Positions 35,130 to 43,372 of a DNA stretch of 64,000 nt are shown here, piece by piece. Source of the stretch: Flavobacteriales bacterium (GTDB taxonomy: Bacteria > Bacteroidota > Bacteroidia > NS11-12g > UBA9320); contig JACJZW010000001.1 of NCBI GenBank assembly GCA_020635355.1, positions 558,001 to 622,000 on the forward strand, read 5' to 3'. A program made the translations under genes and the position numbers. Position 1 is the first letter of the stretch. Every line of letters begins with the position of its first letter. Under the pieces are notes generated by a model. That model worked only from the letters and a program-made list of their open reading frames with translations. It was not told where the DNA came from and did not search any database.

Positions 35130-37271
35130 TTGAAAAAACGAAAATTCAAAAAACGATCGACCAAAAAGAAGAACGGGCCTTCTTATCTGTATCGGCAGGT
35201 ACTGGAATTCTTTCGATCCAATCCCAACAAAACCTACAATTACAAACAGGTCTCTCATAGCCTGGATATCCAATCCATGGAGAAGCGAACCGAAGTTATT
35301 CGGATCATGAATCTCATGGAAAAAGAGGAAATTATTGAATCCATTGCCCCCGGCAAGTTCAAATATCTACCTGATTTCAAGTGCTTTAACGGCAAGATCG
35401 AGCTCACCTCAAGAGGAGCGGCCTTTGTGATTGTAGAAGAACTGGCCGAGGATATTCATGTGAGTCCTTCACTCACCGGACAGGCCTTTGATGGCGATAC
35501 GGTGGTAGTTGAACTGCTCCATCAAAAAAGTGGTCGACGTCCGGAAGGCCGAGTCCTGGAAGTGGTTGAACGTGCACGAACTCAATTTGTGGGAACGGTT
35601 CAAATGATGAAGAAGTTTGCCTTCATGGTTCCGGATAATTCCAGGATCCACGTGGATTTCTTCCTACCCAAAAAGGTTTTGAAAGGCTGTTCCGATGGCG
35701 ATAAAGTCCTGGTTGAATTCACCGATTGGCCGGTTGGTAGTCCCAATCCCAATGGCCAAGTAGTCGAAGTCCTTGGACCGGCCGGTGAACACGAAACCGA
35801 AATGCACGCCATCGTGGCGCAATTTGGATTCCGAACAGATTTTGAACCGGAGGTGGAATCCGAAGCTGAGTCGTTTTCCGACATCATTTCAAAAGCTGAA
35901 ATCAAATCCCGCAAGGATATGCGGGACGTTCTCACCTTCACCATAGATCCGGTGGACGCCAAGGATTTTGACGACGCCATTTCCTTTAAAAATCTGGGTA
36001 AAGGCAATTATGAAGTGGGCGTTCACATCGCTGATGTGGGTCATTTCGTGCAGGAAGGAAGTTTACTGGATCAGGAGGCTTATGAACGCGGTACCTCTGT
36101 GTATCTGGTTGACCGCACCATCCCCATGCTTCCGGAGCGGCTTTCGAATAACCTATGTTCCCTTCGTCCGAATGAAGATCGGTTGGCCTATTCCGTCATC
36201 TTCAATATGAAGGTAACCGGGAAGGTCAATTCCTATTGGATTGGTAAAACGGTGATTCACTCGAACCGACGGTTTAGTTATGAGGAAGCTCAGGAGGTTA
36301 TCACTGGGCAATCCGAGGAATATCAAACCGAAATTCAGACCTTGAACAAGATGGCCCATAAGCTGCGTGCCGATCGGTTTAAGAACGGAGCCATTGCCTT
36401 TGAATCGGATGAGTTCCGGTTTGAATTGGATGACAAGGGACGACCCATCGAAGTGTTCAAAAAGGTTCGTTTTGATGCCCACATGATGATTGAAGACTTC
36501 ATGCTATTGGCCAATCGGACCGTTGCCAAACATGTTCATACTGAATATAAAGGCCAGGCTCTTCCCTACCGGGTTCACGATGCCCCGAACGTAGAAAAGA
36601 TGGTCAATTTCATCAATACGGCCAAGAAATTGGGCTACGATATTGACACCCGTTCGCCGGAATCCATCAGCGCCAGCATCAACCACATGGTAGCGGAAAC
36701 CGAAGGGAAGGTGGAGGCGAACATTTTGCATCCGCTGGCCATCCGATCTATGGAAAAAGCCTTTTACACCACCAAGGATACCTCCCACTTTGGGCTGGCC
36801 TTTGACTACTATACCCACTTTACCAGTCCCATCAGGCGGTATCCGGATTTATTGGTGCACCGACTCCTTTTCCTTTACCAGAATGGCCGGAAGTACGGAC
36901 GTAAGGATCAACTTGAAAAAGCGTGTAACCACAGTTCGAAGATGGAAATTCAGGCGAGTATGGCCGAACGGGCTTCTGTTAAATACAAACAAGCCGAGTA
37001 CTTAAGCGAACGGATAGGGGAAGAATTTGATGGCATCATTTCCGGTGTAACGGAGTGGGGAATTTATGTTGAATTGGATGACAACCACTGTGAAGGAATG
37101 GTTCGAATCAGCGACATGCCCGGGGATTTTTATGAATTTCACGAACGCGACCTGGCGGTGGTAGGAAGACGCACCAGACGACGTTTCACCTTTGGCGATC
37201 CGGTTCGCATACGGGTTAAAAAAACCAATCTCAATAAACGTATAATCGACTTTTCACTTGTCAATGACTGA
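35130..37271 (+). CDS. rnr: Ribonuclease R
   Basis: 3'-5' exoribonuclease that degrades structured RNA. 713 aa. Basic N-terminus (KKRKFKKRSTKKK), a winged-helix region (about 18-70), cold-shock-type domains, the RNB catalytic core with DPVDAKDFDDAISF (about 273, metal-binding Asp residues), HFTSPIRRYPDLLVHR, and a C-terminal S1 domain (EFDGIISGVTEWGIYVEL). TTG 35130 is the start: the next ATG is about 50 codons in and would cut the winged helix. First gene of rnr-polyprenyl synthase-lplA. Confidence 0.95.
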   Translation: MKKRKFKKRSTKKKNGPSYLYRQVLEFFRSNPNKTYNYKQVSHSLDIQSMEKRTEVIRIMNLMEKEEIIESIAPGKFKYLPDFKCFNGKIELTSRGAAFVIVEELAEDIHVSPSLTGQAFDGDTVVVELLHQKSGRRPEGRVLEVVERARTQFVGTVQMMKKFAFMVPDNSRIHVDFFLPKKVLKGCSDGDKVLVEFTDWPVGSPNPNGQVVEVLGPAGEHETEMHAIVAQFGFRTDFEPEVESEAESFSDIISKAEIKSRKDMRDVLTFTIDPVDAKDFDDAISFKNLGKGNYEVGVHIADVGHFVQEGSLLDQEAYERGTSVYLVDRTIPMLPERLSNNLCSLRPNEDRLAYSVIFNMKVTGKVNSYWIGKTVIHSNRRFSYEEAQEVITGQSEEYQTEIQTLNKMAHKLRADRFKNGAIAFESDEFRFELDDKGRPIEVFKKVRFDAHMMIEDFMLLANRTVAKHVHTEYKGQALPYRVHDAPNVEKMVNFINTAKKLGYDIDTRSPESISASINHMVAETEGKVEANILHPLAIRSMEKAFYTTKDTSHFGLAFDYYTHFTSPIRRYPDLLVHRLLFLYQNGRKYGRKDQLEKACNHSSKMEIQASMAERASVKYKQAEYLSERIGEEFDGIISGVTEWGIYVELDDNHCEGMVRISDMPGDFYEFHERDLAVVGRRTRRRFTFGDPVRIRVKKTNLNKRIIDFSLVND

Positions 37272-38244
37272 TCAACGATCGTTTGAGTCCTTGCTGGACG
37301 ATTACCTCACCTATTTCAAAGAGCACCCCATTAACGGTACCACCGAATTGCTCTACGAACCGGCCAATTACATCCTGTCATTAGGCGGAAAGCGTGTACG
37401 TCCCTTGCTCTGTTTGATGGGGTATCGATTGTTTCAAGATAACACCGATACCGCCTTACCACTGGCCCACGCCCTGGAGGTTTTTCATAATTTCACACTC
37501 ATTCACGACGACATCATCGATCAGGCTCCGCTTCGGCGGGGAAAGGAAACGGCGCACATCCGGTGGAATGTGAATCAAGCCATCCTCACCGGTGATGTGA
37601 TGTTGGTGAAGGCGTACGAACTGTTCACCGATCTTAAGACCAGTGACAGCAATAAAATCAAACTGATACGGGGCTTTAATCAAATGGCGGATGAAGTGTG
37701 TCAGGGCCAACAACTTGATTGGGAATTTTCGTCCATGCCCCATGTATCTGAATCCGATTACATCGAGATGATTCGATTAAAGACGTCCGTACTTCTGGGC
37801 TTTTGCTTGTATGCCGGAGCTGTTTTAGCGGGTGCTTCCGATCGGGAAGCAGGAATACTGTATGAGTATGGGGTGTTGAATGGCATTTCGTTTCAGATTA
37901 TTGACGACATCCTCGACGCATTCGGCGATGCAGATGTAGGCAAACAGCCGGGAGGTGACATCCTGGAAAATAAGAAAACCATCCTTCTGATTGAATTGCT
38001 ACATCGAGTGGAAGGCGAAGACGTCATGGCGGTAAATCATCTGCTGGTTGATGACCAAATTCAATCTGAGCAGAAAGTGGAACGCATGCTGCAATTCTAT
38101 CGGGAGTATGAGATTGAAGCCTACGCCAGGGAACGCGCAGACCAGTTCCGACATAAGGCAGAATCACTGATTCAGCAATTGGAAAGCGTTGACACCACAC
38201 AACTTAAAACCTTTATGGCGGCTTTACATCAGCGGATGAAGTAA
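37264..38244 (+). CDS. Polyprenyl diphosphate synthase
   Basis: Elongates allylic diphosphates with IPP (trans-type). 326 aa from ATG 37264, which overlaps the rnr stop by 8 bp. Motifs are GGKRVRP (41-47), the first Asp-rich motif DDIID (82-86) followed by RRG, and the second Asp-rich region DDILD (near 215). Chain length cannot be set with confidence; geranylgeranyl/octaprenyl (menaquinone side chain) and farnesyl products are all possible. It fits with fni and mvaA at 1.9-4.2 kb in isoprenoid synthesis. Confidence 0.93.
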   Translation: MTDQRSFESLLDDYLTYFKEHPINGTTELLYEPANYILSLGGKRVRPLLCLMGYRLFQDNTDTALPLAHALEVFHNFTLIHDDIIDQAPLRRGKETAHIRWNVNQAILTGDVMLVKAYELFTDLKTSDSNKIKLIRGFNQMADEVCQGQQLDWEFSSMPHVSESDYIEMIRLKTSVLLGFCLYAGAVLAGASDREAGILYEYGVLNGISFQIIDDILDAFGDADVGKQPGGDILENKKTILLIELLHRVEGEDVMAVNHLLVDDQIQSEQKVERMLQFYREYEIEAYARERADQFRHKAESLIQQLESVDTTQLKTFMAALHQRMK

Positions 38245-38245
38245 C

Positions 38246-39142
38246 ATGAAACTGATTCACTCCTCGAGTCGGGATGTCTATTTTAATCTGGCGTTGGAAG
38301 AAGTGTTATTGCACCATTCAGATGACGATTATGTCGTGATCTATGCCAACGAAGATGCCGTGGTTTTGGGTAAGCATCAGAATGCGTTTGCAGAATGCCG
38401 GATAACACGCTGTGAGAAGATGAACGTGCACGTCGCACGCCGTCTGAGTGGAGGTGGGACGGTATTCCACGGATCGGGTAATATTAATTTCTGCTTCATC
38501 CGAACACTCCAGGAGGATGAGCCTTTGGTGGACTTCAAACGAAATCTGGAACCAGTGATTCTCTTCCTCAGGTCTTTAGGCCTTCCAGCCGAATTCAGTG
38601 GTCGGAATGACTTGCTCATCCACGGTTTTAAAATCTCGGGAAATGCCGAACATGTATATCAGCGAAAACGCCGACTGATCCATCATGGAACGTTGTTGTT
38701 CCATGCCAACTTGCATCGGCTAAAAGCCACCACCGAAGAAAAATCCACTGTTTCTTTTGAATCTCACGCTGTACAATCGGTCCGAAGTACCGTTGCCAAC
38801 ATCATTGACTATTTATCCGAATCCACAACCGAAGTGGGGTTCACCCAGCAGTTGATGCGGTATCTGGCGAATTATTTTGGTGCTGAGATCTGTGAACTAA
38901 CGGATCAGCAAGTAGAACAAACCCAGACGCTGGTTTTGGAAAAGTATCGGACCTGGGAGTGGATTTACGGCTATTCGCCGGCATTTAGGATGATAAGTGA
39001 TCAAGGATCGATACGGGTTCGAAAAGGACACATCGAAGAAGTTGTTGGGTTTGAAGGAATTGAACCAGGCAAACCGCTTAATCGTTCCACCCTGGAAGGT
39101 ATAGCTGGAATGACGGAGAAATTATTGGATGATTGGTACTAG
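38246..39142 (+). CDS. lplA: Lipoate-protein ligase A
   Basis: Activates free lipoate with ATP and attaches it to E2 and GcvH proteins. 298 aa with the family core: NEDAVVLGKHQNAFAEC, RRLSGGGTVFHGSGNINF, KISGNAEHVYQRKRRLIHHGTLLF in outline, and a C-terminal accessory region. It starts 1 nt after the preceding stop. It converges on, and overlaps by 4 bp, the outer-membrane-like gene on the other strand. Confidence 0.94.
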   Translation: MKLIHSSSRDVYFNLALEEVLLHHSDDDYVVIYANEDAVVLGKHQNAFAECRITRCEKMNVHVARRLSGGGTVFHGSGNINFCFIRTLQEDEPLVDFKRNLEPVILFLRSLGLPAEFSGRNDLLIHGFKISGNAEHVYQRKRRLIHHGTLLFHANLHRLKATTEEKSTVSFESHAVQSVRSTVANIIDYLSESTTEVGFTQQLMRYLANYFGAEICELTDQQVEQTQTLVLEKYRTWEWIYGYSPAFRMISDQGSIRVRKGHIEEVVGFEGIEPGKPLNRSTLEGIAGMTEKLLDDWY

Positions 39143-39966
39143 AACCTGGACGTGAGCCGGATTTCACCACCCGAGTAGTGATAGGTTTGTCGCGATTTTC
39201 CATAAACCACGAATTGCTTACCCAAATGAGCGTAAGTACCCAGAAAGATGGAACGATGATCCAGAACACGGTACTCCAAACCCGGTGAAAAATCCACATT
39301 GGTGGCCAGGTAGAAAGGTTGAGCAACCAGATCCTGAGCTTGAATGCCACGATCCTGAAATCTCGTTTCCTGATCGACCTCATCTCCCACCATCCTGCGC
39401 TCCACGTTATATATCAACTCGATTCGCTCAAAAGCTGTTTTCAAAGGCGCTCCAAGTCCGAGTTGAAGTGCACCATTCACATTCCATCGTCGGTTGAGGT
39501 GATGCTTAAAGGTGATTCCGGGCTGAATCAAAATCAGGTCGTTAAATTCCGATACAGCCAGGTAGGACGATTCAAAGGTTTTCACGGAGTTTACGGAATC
39601 GATTTGAACATGCTCCAGCAAGTTTTCCGATTTTCCAGTGAAGAGGTGTTTGTGTTGGAATTGTCCGGTGACCGTGAGATTAAAGAACCATTCAGATGCC
39701 AGGTTTCGGGTTCGGATTAAATGTGTGGCGGCTCCAAAAGAGTAGGACCGTATCACGGAGTTCATTTGATTCCAATATTGATCGGCATACACCGCCTCTC
39801 CCATTTCCCGGCCAACTAAAGGTCCCAATTCACTTGAACTATAAGACGGTGTTTGATGATTGGTAAATAGGCTAAAGGAAATGTGCGTCTCTACAGGCTT
39901 TATACCTTGCTGAGCATGCACGGAACAGGCAAGCAGGAGGGATAAATTGAGTAGAAATACACGCAT
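39139..39966 (-). CDS. Putative outer-membrane beta-barrel protein
   Basis: 275 aa from ATG 39966, chosen because it gives a clean signal peptide (MRVFLLNLSLLLACSVHAQQ). The mature protein is rich in alternating beta-strand patterns and aromatic residues, and ends in Phe (GGEIRLTSRF), both typical of outer-membrane barrels. No specific family is recognised. Divergent from nth. Confidence 0.75.
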   Translation of the reverse strand: MRVFLLNLSLLLACSVHAQQGIKPVETHISFSLFTNHQTPSYSSSELGPLVGREMGEAVYADQYWNQMNSVIRSYSFGAATHLIRTRNLASEWFFNLTVTGQFQHKHLFTGKSENLLEHVQIDSVNSVKTFESSYLAVSEFNDLILIQPGITFKHHLNRRWNVNGALQLGLGAPLKTAFERIELIYNVERRMVGDEVDQETRFQDRGIQAQDLVAQPFYLATNVDFSPGLEYRVLDHRSIFLGTYAHLGKQFVVYGKSRQTYHYSGGEIRLTSRF

Positions 39967-40032
39967 GCAATCAGGGAGTGAATACATTTGAAACGGAAAA
40001 TACTTAAAATAATTTTACGCGCTCCCAGCAGC

Positions 40033-40662
40033 ATGAAAAAAGCAGAGAAAGTTGCATTCATTCAACAGGAATTAGACAAACGATACCCGCATCCGCCAAT
40101 CCCGTTACAACATACCGATGCCTATACCTTGTTGGTTGCCGTGGTATTGTCGGCACAGTGCACCGATGAACGCGTCAATCAGATTACCCCGTTGCTCTTT
40201 CAGCGTGCCGATAATCCGTACGACATGATGAAATTAACGATTGATGAAATTGCCGACATCATTCGCCCGTGCGGACTCAGTCCGATGAAGTCCAAGGGCA
40301 TTCATGGCTTGAGTGAACTCATCGTTAATCAGCACAATGGCAAGGTGCCCTCCACCTTCGAAGAATTGGAAGCATTGCCGGGAGTGGGCCACAAAACGGC
40401 GTCAGTGGTCATGTCTCAGGCTTTTGGGTTTCCGTCGTTCCCGGTTGACACGCACATTCATCGACTAGCCTGGCGATGGGGCCTGAGTAATGGTAAGAGC
40501 GTCGTTCAAACGGAACGCGATCTGAAACGCCTTTTTCCGGAATCATCCTGGAACAAACTCCATCTTCAAATTATTTATTTCGGTCGCGAATTTTGTCCGG
40601 CTCGTGGGCATGATCCCAGCTCGTGTCCAATCTGCTCGGTTGTGGGAAGAAAATCCATGTAA
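40033..40662 (+). CDS. nth: Endonuclease III, with an atypical Fe-S site
   Basis: Base-excision repair glycosylase/AP lyase. 209 aa from ATG 40033; the open frame starts at TTG 39988, but the extra 15 residues are not family-like. The helix-hairpin-helix and catalytic Lys are in LPGVGHKTASVVM, and the catalytic Asp is in FPVDTHIHRLAWR. The C-terminus has only three Cys (FCPARGHDPSSCPICS) instead of the classic four-Cys 4Fe-4S loop with Cys-x6-Cys-x2-Cys-x5-Cys, so the cluster is probably altered or lost. Confidence 0.93.
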   Translation: MKKAEKVAFIQQELDKRYPHPPIPLQHTDAYTLLVAVVLSAQCTDERVNQITPLLFQRADNPYDMMKLTIDEIADIIRPCGLSPMKSKGIHGLSELIVNQHNGKVPSTFEELEALPGVGHKTASVVMSQAFGFPSFPVDTHIHRLAWRWGLSNGKSVVQTERDLKRLFPESSWNKLHLQIIYFGREFCPARGHDPSSCPICSVVGRKSM

Positions 40663-40702
40663 AGAATCGACCATTGGAAACAATGAGAACTCAATGATGT
40701 TA

Positions 40703-40710
40703 TAACTTTG
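40703..40710 (+). promoter_or_regulatory. Bacteroidota -7 box for the YceI-like gene
   Basis: TAACTTTG, exact consensus, ending 7 nt before the ATG at 40718. Confidence 0.55.
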
Positions 40711-40717
40711 ACGACCT

Positions 40718-41374
40718 ATGAAACGATTATTCTTCACCCTTTTGACCGCCTCCGTCCTACTGACGGCTTGTCAATCCGATAAAACATCCGATCAATCTAC
40801 TGAGAGCACCGAAACGACTGATGCTTCTCAGGAAGGATTTGTATTTCAACCCGCCTTTACTGACCTCACCTGGACGGCATTTAAAACCACTGCCCGCAAA
40901 GAAGTTAATGGCACGTTTAAGGAAATGGAAATCAAACCCGGAAGCGAGGCTGGGCACGTGACAGATATCCTGAACGGTTTGACCTTTTCCATGAAAACGT
41001 CATCGGTGTTTAGCAATGATGCCGGACGCGATGCGAAGTTGATTGCTAATTTTTTCGGCACGATGACCGGAACCGAGTACATCAAAGGTAAAGTTACCTC
41101 CGTTGAGGGAAACGACGATGGAGGAACCGCCAAAATCGCCATCACCTTGAACGAGGTTGAACATGAGGTGAGCGCAACGTATACACGGATGGGAAAGGTA
41201 ATTAGTCTGGAGACATCATTGGACATGGCTCATTGGAATGCCACAACCAGCATTGAAGCCTTGAACAAAGTTTGCGAATTGCTTCACACAGGAGACGATG
41301 GGGTTAGTAAGCTTTGGCCGGATGTAAAAGTGGTTGTGAATTCCACGGTGAAAGGTGACGTCCCGGCGAGCTGA
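40718..41374 (+). CDS. YceI-like domain lipoprotein
   Basis: 218 aa. The lipoprotein signal peptide ends at LLTAC (Cys18), followed by a Ser/Thr/Asp/Glu-rich linker (about 19-40). The rest fits the YceI lipocalin-like fold: FTDLTWTAFKTTARKEVNGTFKEM, SVFSNDAGRDAKLIANFFG, YIKGKVTSVEG. YceI proteins bind isoprenoid-like lipids; the ligand here is unknown. Its stop abuts the stop of the TsaC-like gene on the other strand (TGATCA) with no gap. Confidence 0.85.
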   Translation: MKRLFFTLLTASVLLTACQSDKTSDQSTESTETTDASQEGFVFQPAFTDLTWTAFKTTARKEVNGTFKEMEIKPGSEAGHVTDILNGLTFSMKTSSVFSNDAGRDAKLIANFFGTMTGTEYIKGKVTSVEGNDDGGTAKIAITLNEVEHEVSATYTRMGKVISLETSLDMAHWNATTSIEALNKVCELLHTGDDGVSKLWPDVKVVVNSTVKGDVPAS

Positions 41375-41998
41375 TCACAGCCGATCCATCCCCATACCTT
41401 CCCGAATAATGACCGCTTCATTTTCGGTACAATCCAAAACGGTACTGGCAATATTGCTACCGGCACCGCCGTCTATCACCATGGAAACCTGATGCTGCCA
41501 TACCTGGTAGATTTCTTCCGGATCAGTGATGTAGTCCAGAATCTCATCCTCTGAGTGAATGGAGCTGGATACCAGCGGCATGTTGAGTTCAGAAAGGATG
41601 GCGTGAACGATTTCACTCTCCGGCACGCGTATTCCCACTGTTTTTTTATTGGATCGAAAGCGCTTCGCTACTGCGTTAGTGGCATTCAGGATAAAGGTAA
41701 ACGGCCCCGGAAGGACGTGTTTCATGAGCTTAAACACCGGATTGGGAATTTGTCGGCAGTATTCCGAAAGATCTGATAAGTCCCGGCATAACAACGATAA
41801 GTTTGCTTTACCCGGCTTTTTACCCAACAACTTGCAAATCCGGTCGATTCCATCCCGGTTATCCAGCGTACACACCAAGGCGTAAACGGTATCGGTTGGA
41901 AGTATGATGACCTGGCCGTTCTCCAGTTCCGCAACGATCTGCCTGATTCGTCGTTGATCAGGATTGGATTGATGCAGTTGGATGAACTCGGCAGCCAT
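41375..41998 (-). CDS. L-threonylcarbamoyladenylate synthase-like (Sua5/YciO/YrdC) protein
   Basis: 207 aa of the YrdC fold: GQVIILPTDTVYALVC (nucleotide/threonine pocket), KKPGKANLSLLC, HVLPGPFTFILNA, and VGIRVPESEIVHAIL. Probably makes threonylcarbamoyl-AMP for tRNA t6A, or belongs to the related YciO group; the two cannot be separated by eye. Its ATG overlaps the sucC stop (TGATG). Confidence 0.9.
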   Translation of the reverse strand: MAAEFIQLHQSNPDQRRIRQIVAELENGQVIILPTDTVYALVCTLDNRDGIDRICKLLGKKPGKANLSLLCRDLSDLSEYCRQIPNPVFKLMKHVLPGPFTFILNATNAVAKRFRSNKKTVGIRVPESEIVHAILSELNMPLVSSSIHSEDEILDYITDPEEIYQVWQHQVSMVIDGGAGSNIASTVLDCTENEAVIIREGMGMDRL

Positions 41999-43188
41999 CA
42001 GGAAAGAACGTGCTTCACCGCATCGGCGGCTTCCTGAAGCAGGATGGCTGAATGGACTTCGAGTCCGCTCTCGTCGATGATTTTCTTTGCCTCCTCGGCA
42101 TTGGTTCCCTGCAATCGAACAATAATGGGAACCCGGATATCTCCGATGTTTTTATAGGCATCTACCACACCTTGAGCTACGCGATCGCATCGAACGATTC
42201 CACCAAAGATGTTGATCAGAATGGCTTTTACATTGGGGTCTTTAAGGATGATGCGGAAACCTGCTTCAACGGTTTCGGCACTGGCGGTTCCCCCTACATC
42301 GAGGAAATTGGCCGGATCACCTCCGCTCAACTTAATAATGTCCATGGTGGCCATTGCCAAACCGGCTCCGTTCACCATACATCCAACGTTTCCATCCAAC
42401 TTTACATAATTGAGGTTGAATTTTTTAGCTTCAACTTCTGTTGGATCCTCCTCAGACTCATCTCGAAGATCAGCCAGATTCTTGTGCCGGAACAGCGCAT
42501 TATCGTCCAGATTTACCTTGGCATCTACGGCAATGATTTTATCATCGGATGTTTTCAACACCGGATTGATTTCGAACAAGGAAGAATCGGTTTGTTCGTA
42601 CGCCTTATACAAGGCAGATACAAATCGAACCATTTCCTTCATACCGTTTCCGGACAGACCCAGATTGAAGGCAATTTTGCGAGCTTGAAACGGAAGCAAG
42701 CCGGTTGCCGGATCAATCCATTCTTTGTGAATTTTGTCCGGATGCGTTTCAGCGACCTCTTCGATGTCCATCCCACCTTCCGTAGTATAAATAATAACGT
42801 TCTTGCCCAACGCACGATCCAGCAGAACGCTCATGTAAAATTCTTTTGGCTCTGATGCCCCAGGATAATACACGTCCTGTGCAATGAGTACCTTATTGAC
42901 CTTCTTACCTTCCGGTCCGGTTTGAGGAGTTATTAATTGCATGCCTAGAATATCGCTGACACGCTGTTTGGCTTCATCCATTGATTTGGCAAGCTTCACA
43001 CCACCACCTTTACCACGACCACCTGCGTGAATTTGCGCCTTCACCACCACCCAGTCGGTGCCAGTTTTATCCTGCAATTCCTTAACCGCTGCTTCTGCGT
43101 TTTCAAGTTGGTCAACTACCACCCCTTCCTGGATGGCAACTCCGTATGATTTCAGGATTTCTTTCGCCTGATATTCGTGAATGTTCAT
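41998..43188 (-). CDS. sucC: Succinyl-CoA ligase (ADP-forming) beta subunit
   Basis: TCA-cycle enzyme, the nucleotide-binding subunit. 396 aa. It has the standard MNIHEYQAKEILKSYGV start, an ATP-grasp region (VVKAQIHAGGRGKGGGVKLA), FEINPVLKTSDDKIIAVDAKVNLD and GIVRCDRVAQGVV. The in-frame ATG at 43221 is not used, since the -7 box lies between it and 43188. sucD is not adjacent. Coupled to the TsaC-like gene by TGATG. Confidence 0.97.
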   Translation of the reverse strand: MNIHEYQAKEILKSYGVAIQEGVVVDQLENAEAAVKELQDKTGTDWVVVKAQIHAGGRGKGGGVKLAKSMDEAKQRVSDILGMQLITPQTGPEGKKVNKVLIAQDVYYPGASEPKEFYMSVLLDRALGKNVIIYTTEGGMDIEEVAETHPDKIHKEWIDPATGLLPFQARKIAFNLGLSGNGMKEMVRFVSALYKAYEQTDSSLFEINPVLKTSDDKIIAVDAKVNLDDNALFRHKNLADLRDESEEDPTEVEAKKFNLNYVKLDGNVGCMVNGAGLAMATMDIIKLSGGDPANFLDVGGTASAETVEAGFRIILKDPNVKAILINIFGGIVRCDRVAQGVVDAYKNIGDIRVPIIVRLQGTNAEEAKKIIDESGLEVHSAILLQEAADAVKHVLS

Positions 43189-43203
43189 GCCAAAATTTTG
43201 CGG

Positions 43204-43211
43204 CAAAAATA
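43204..43211 (-). promoter_or_regulatory. Bacteroidota -7 box for sucC
   Basis: Minus-strand TATTTTTG, exact consensus, 15 nt before the sucC ATG. It decides against the upstream ATG 43221. Confidence 0.55.
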
Positions 43212-43360
43212 GCAATCTCATTCTATGGATCGGTGAATAAATCGGTGACTTATTCGATTCCGTCTCGCTTGTGATTGGCTACGTTCACTTATTTCCCCCA
43301 CCGTAGAAATGTCATAATTCCAATTTTTAGATTTTTTTGTCCATATATTGGAATTTTAGT

Positions 43361-43368
43361 TACATTTG
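43361..43368 (+). promoter_or_regulatory. Bacteroidota -7 box for the beta-helix T9SS cargo gene
   Basis: TACATTTG, exact consensus, ending 4 nt before the GTG at 43373. It excludes the longer frame starting at 43337. Confidence 0.6.
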
Positions 43369-43372
43369 TCTC

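Noticed and set aside
43337..43372. ATG-side extension of the beta-helix frame
   Set aside because: It lies before and across the -7 box, and would put extra residues before the signal peptide.
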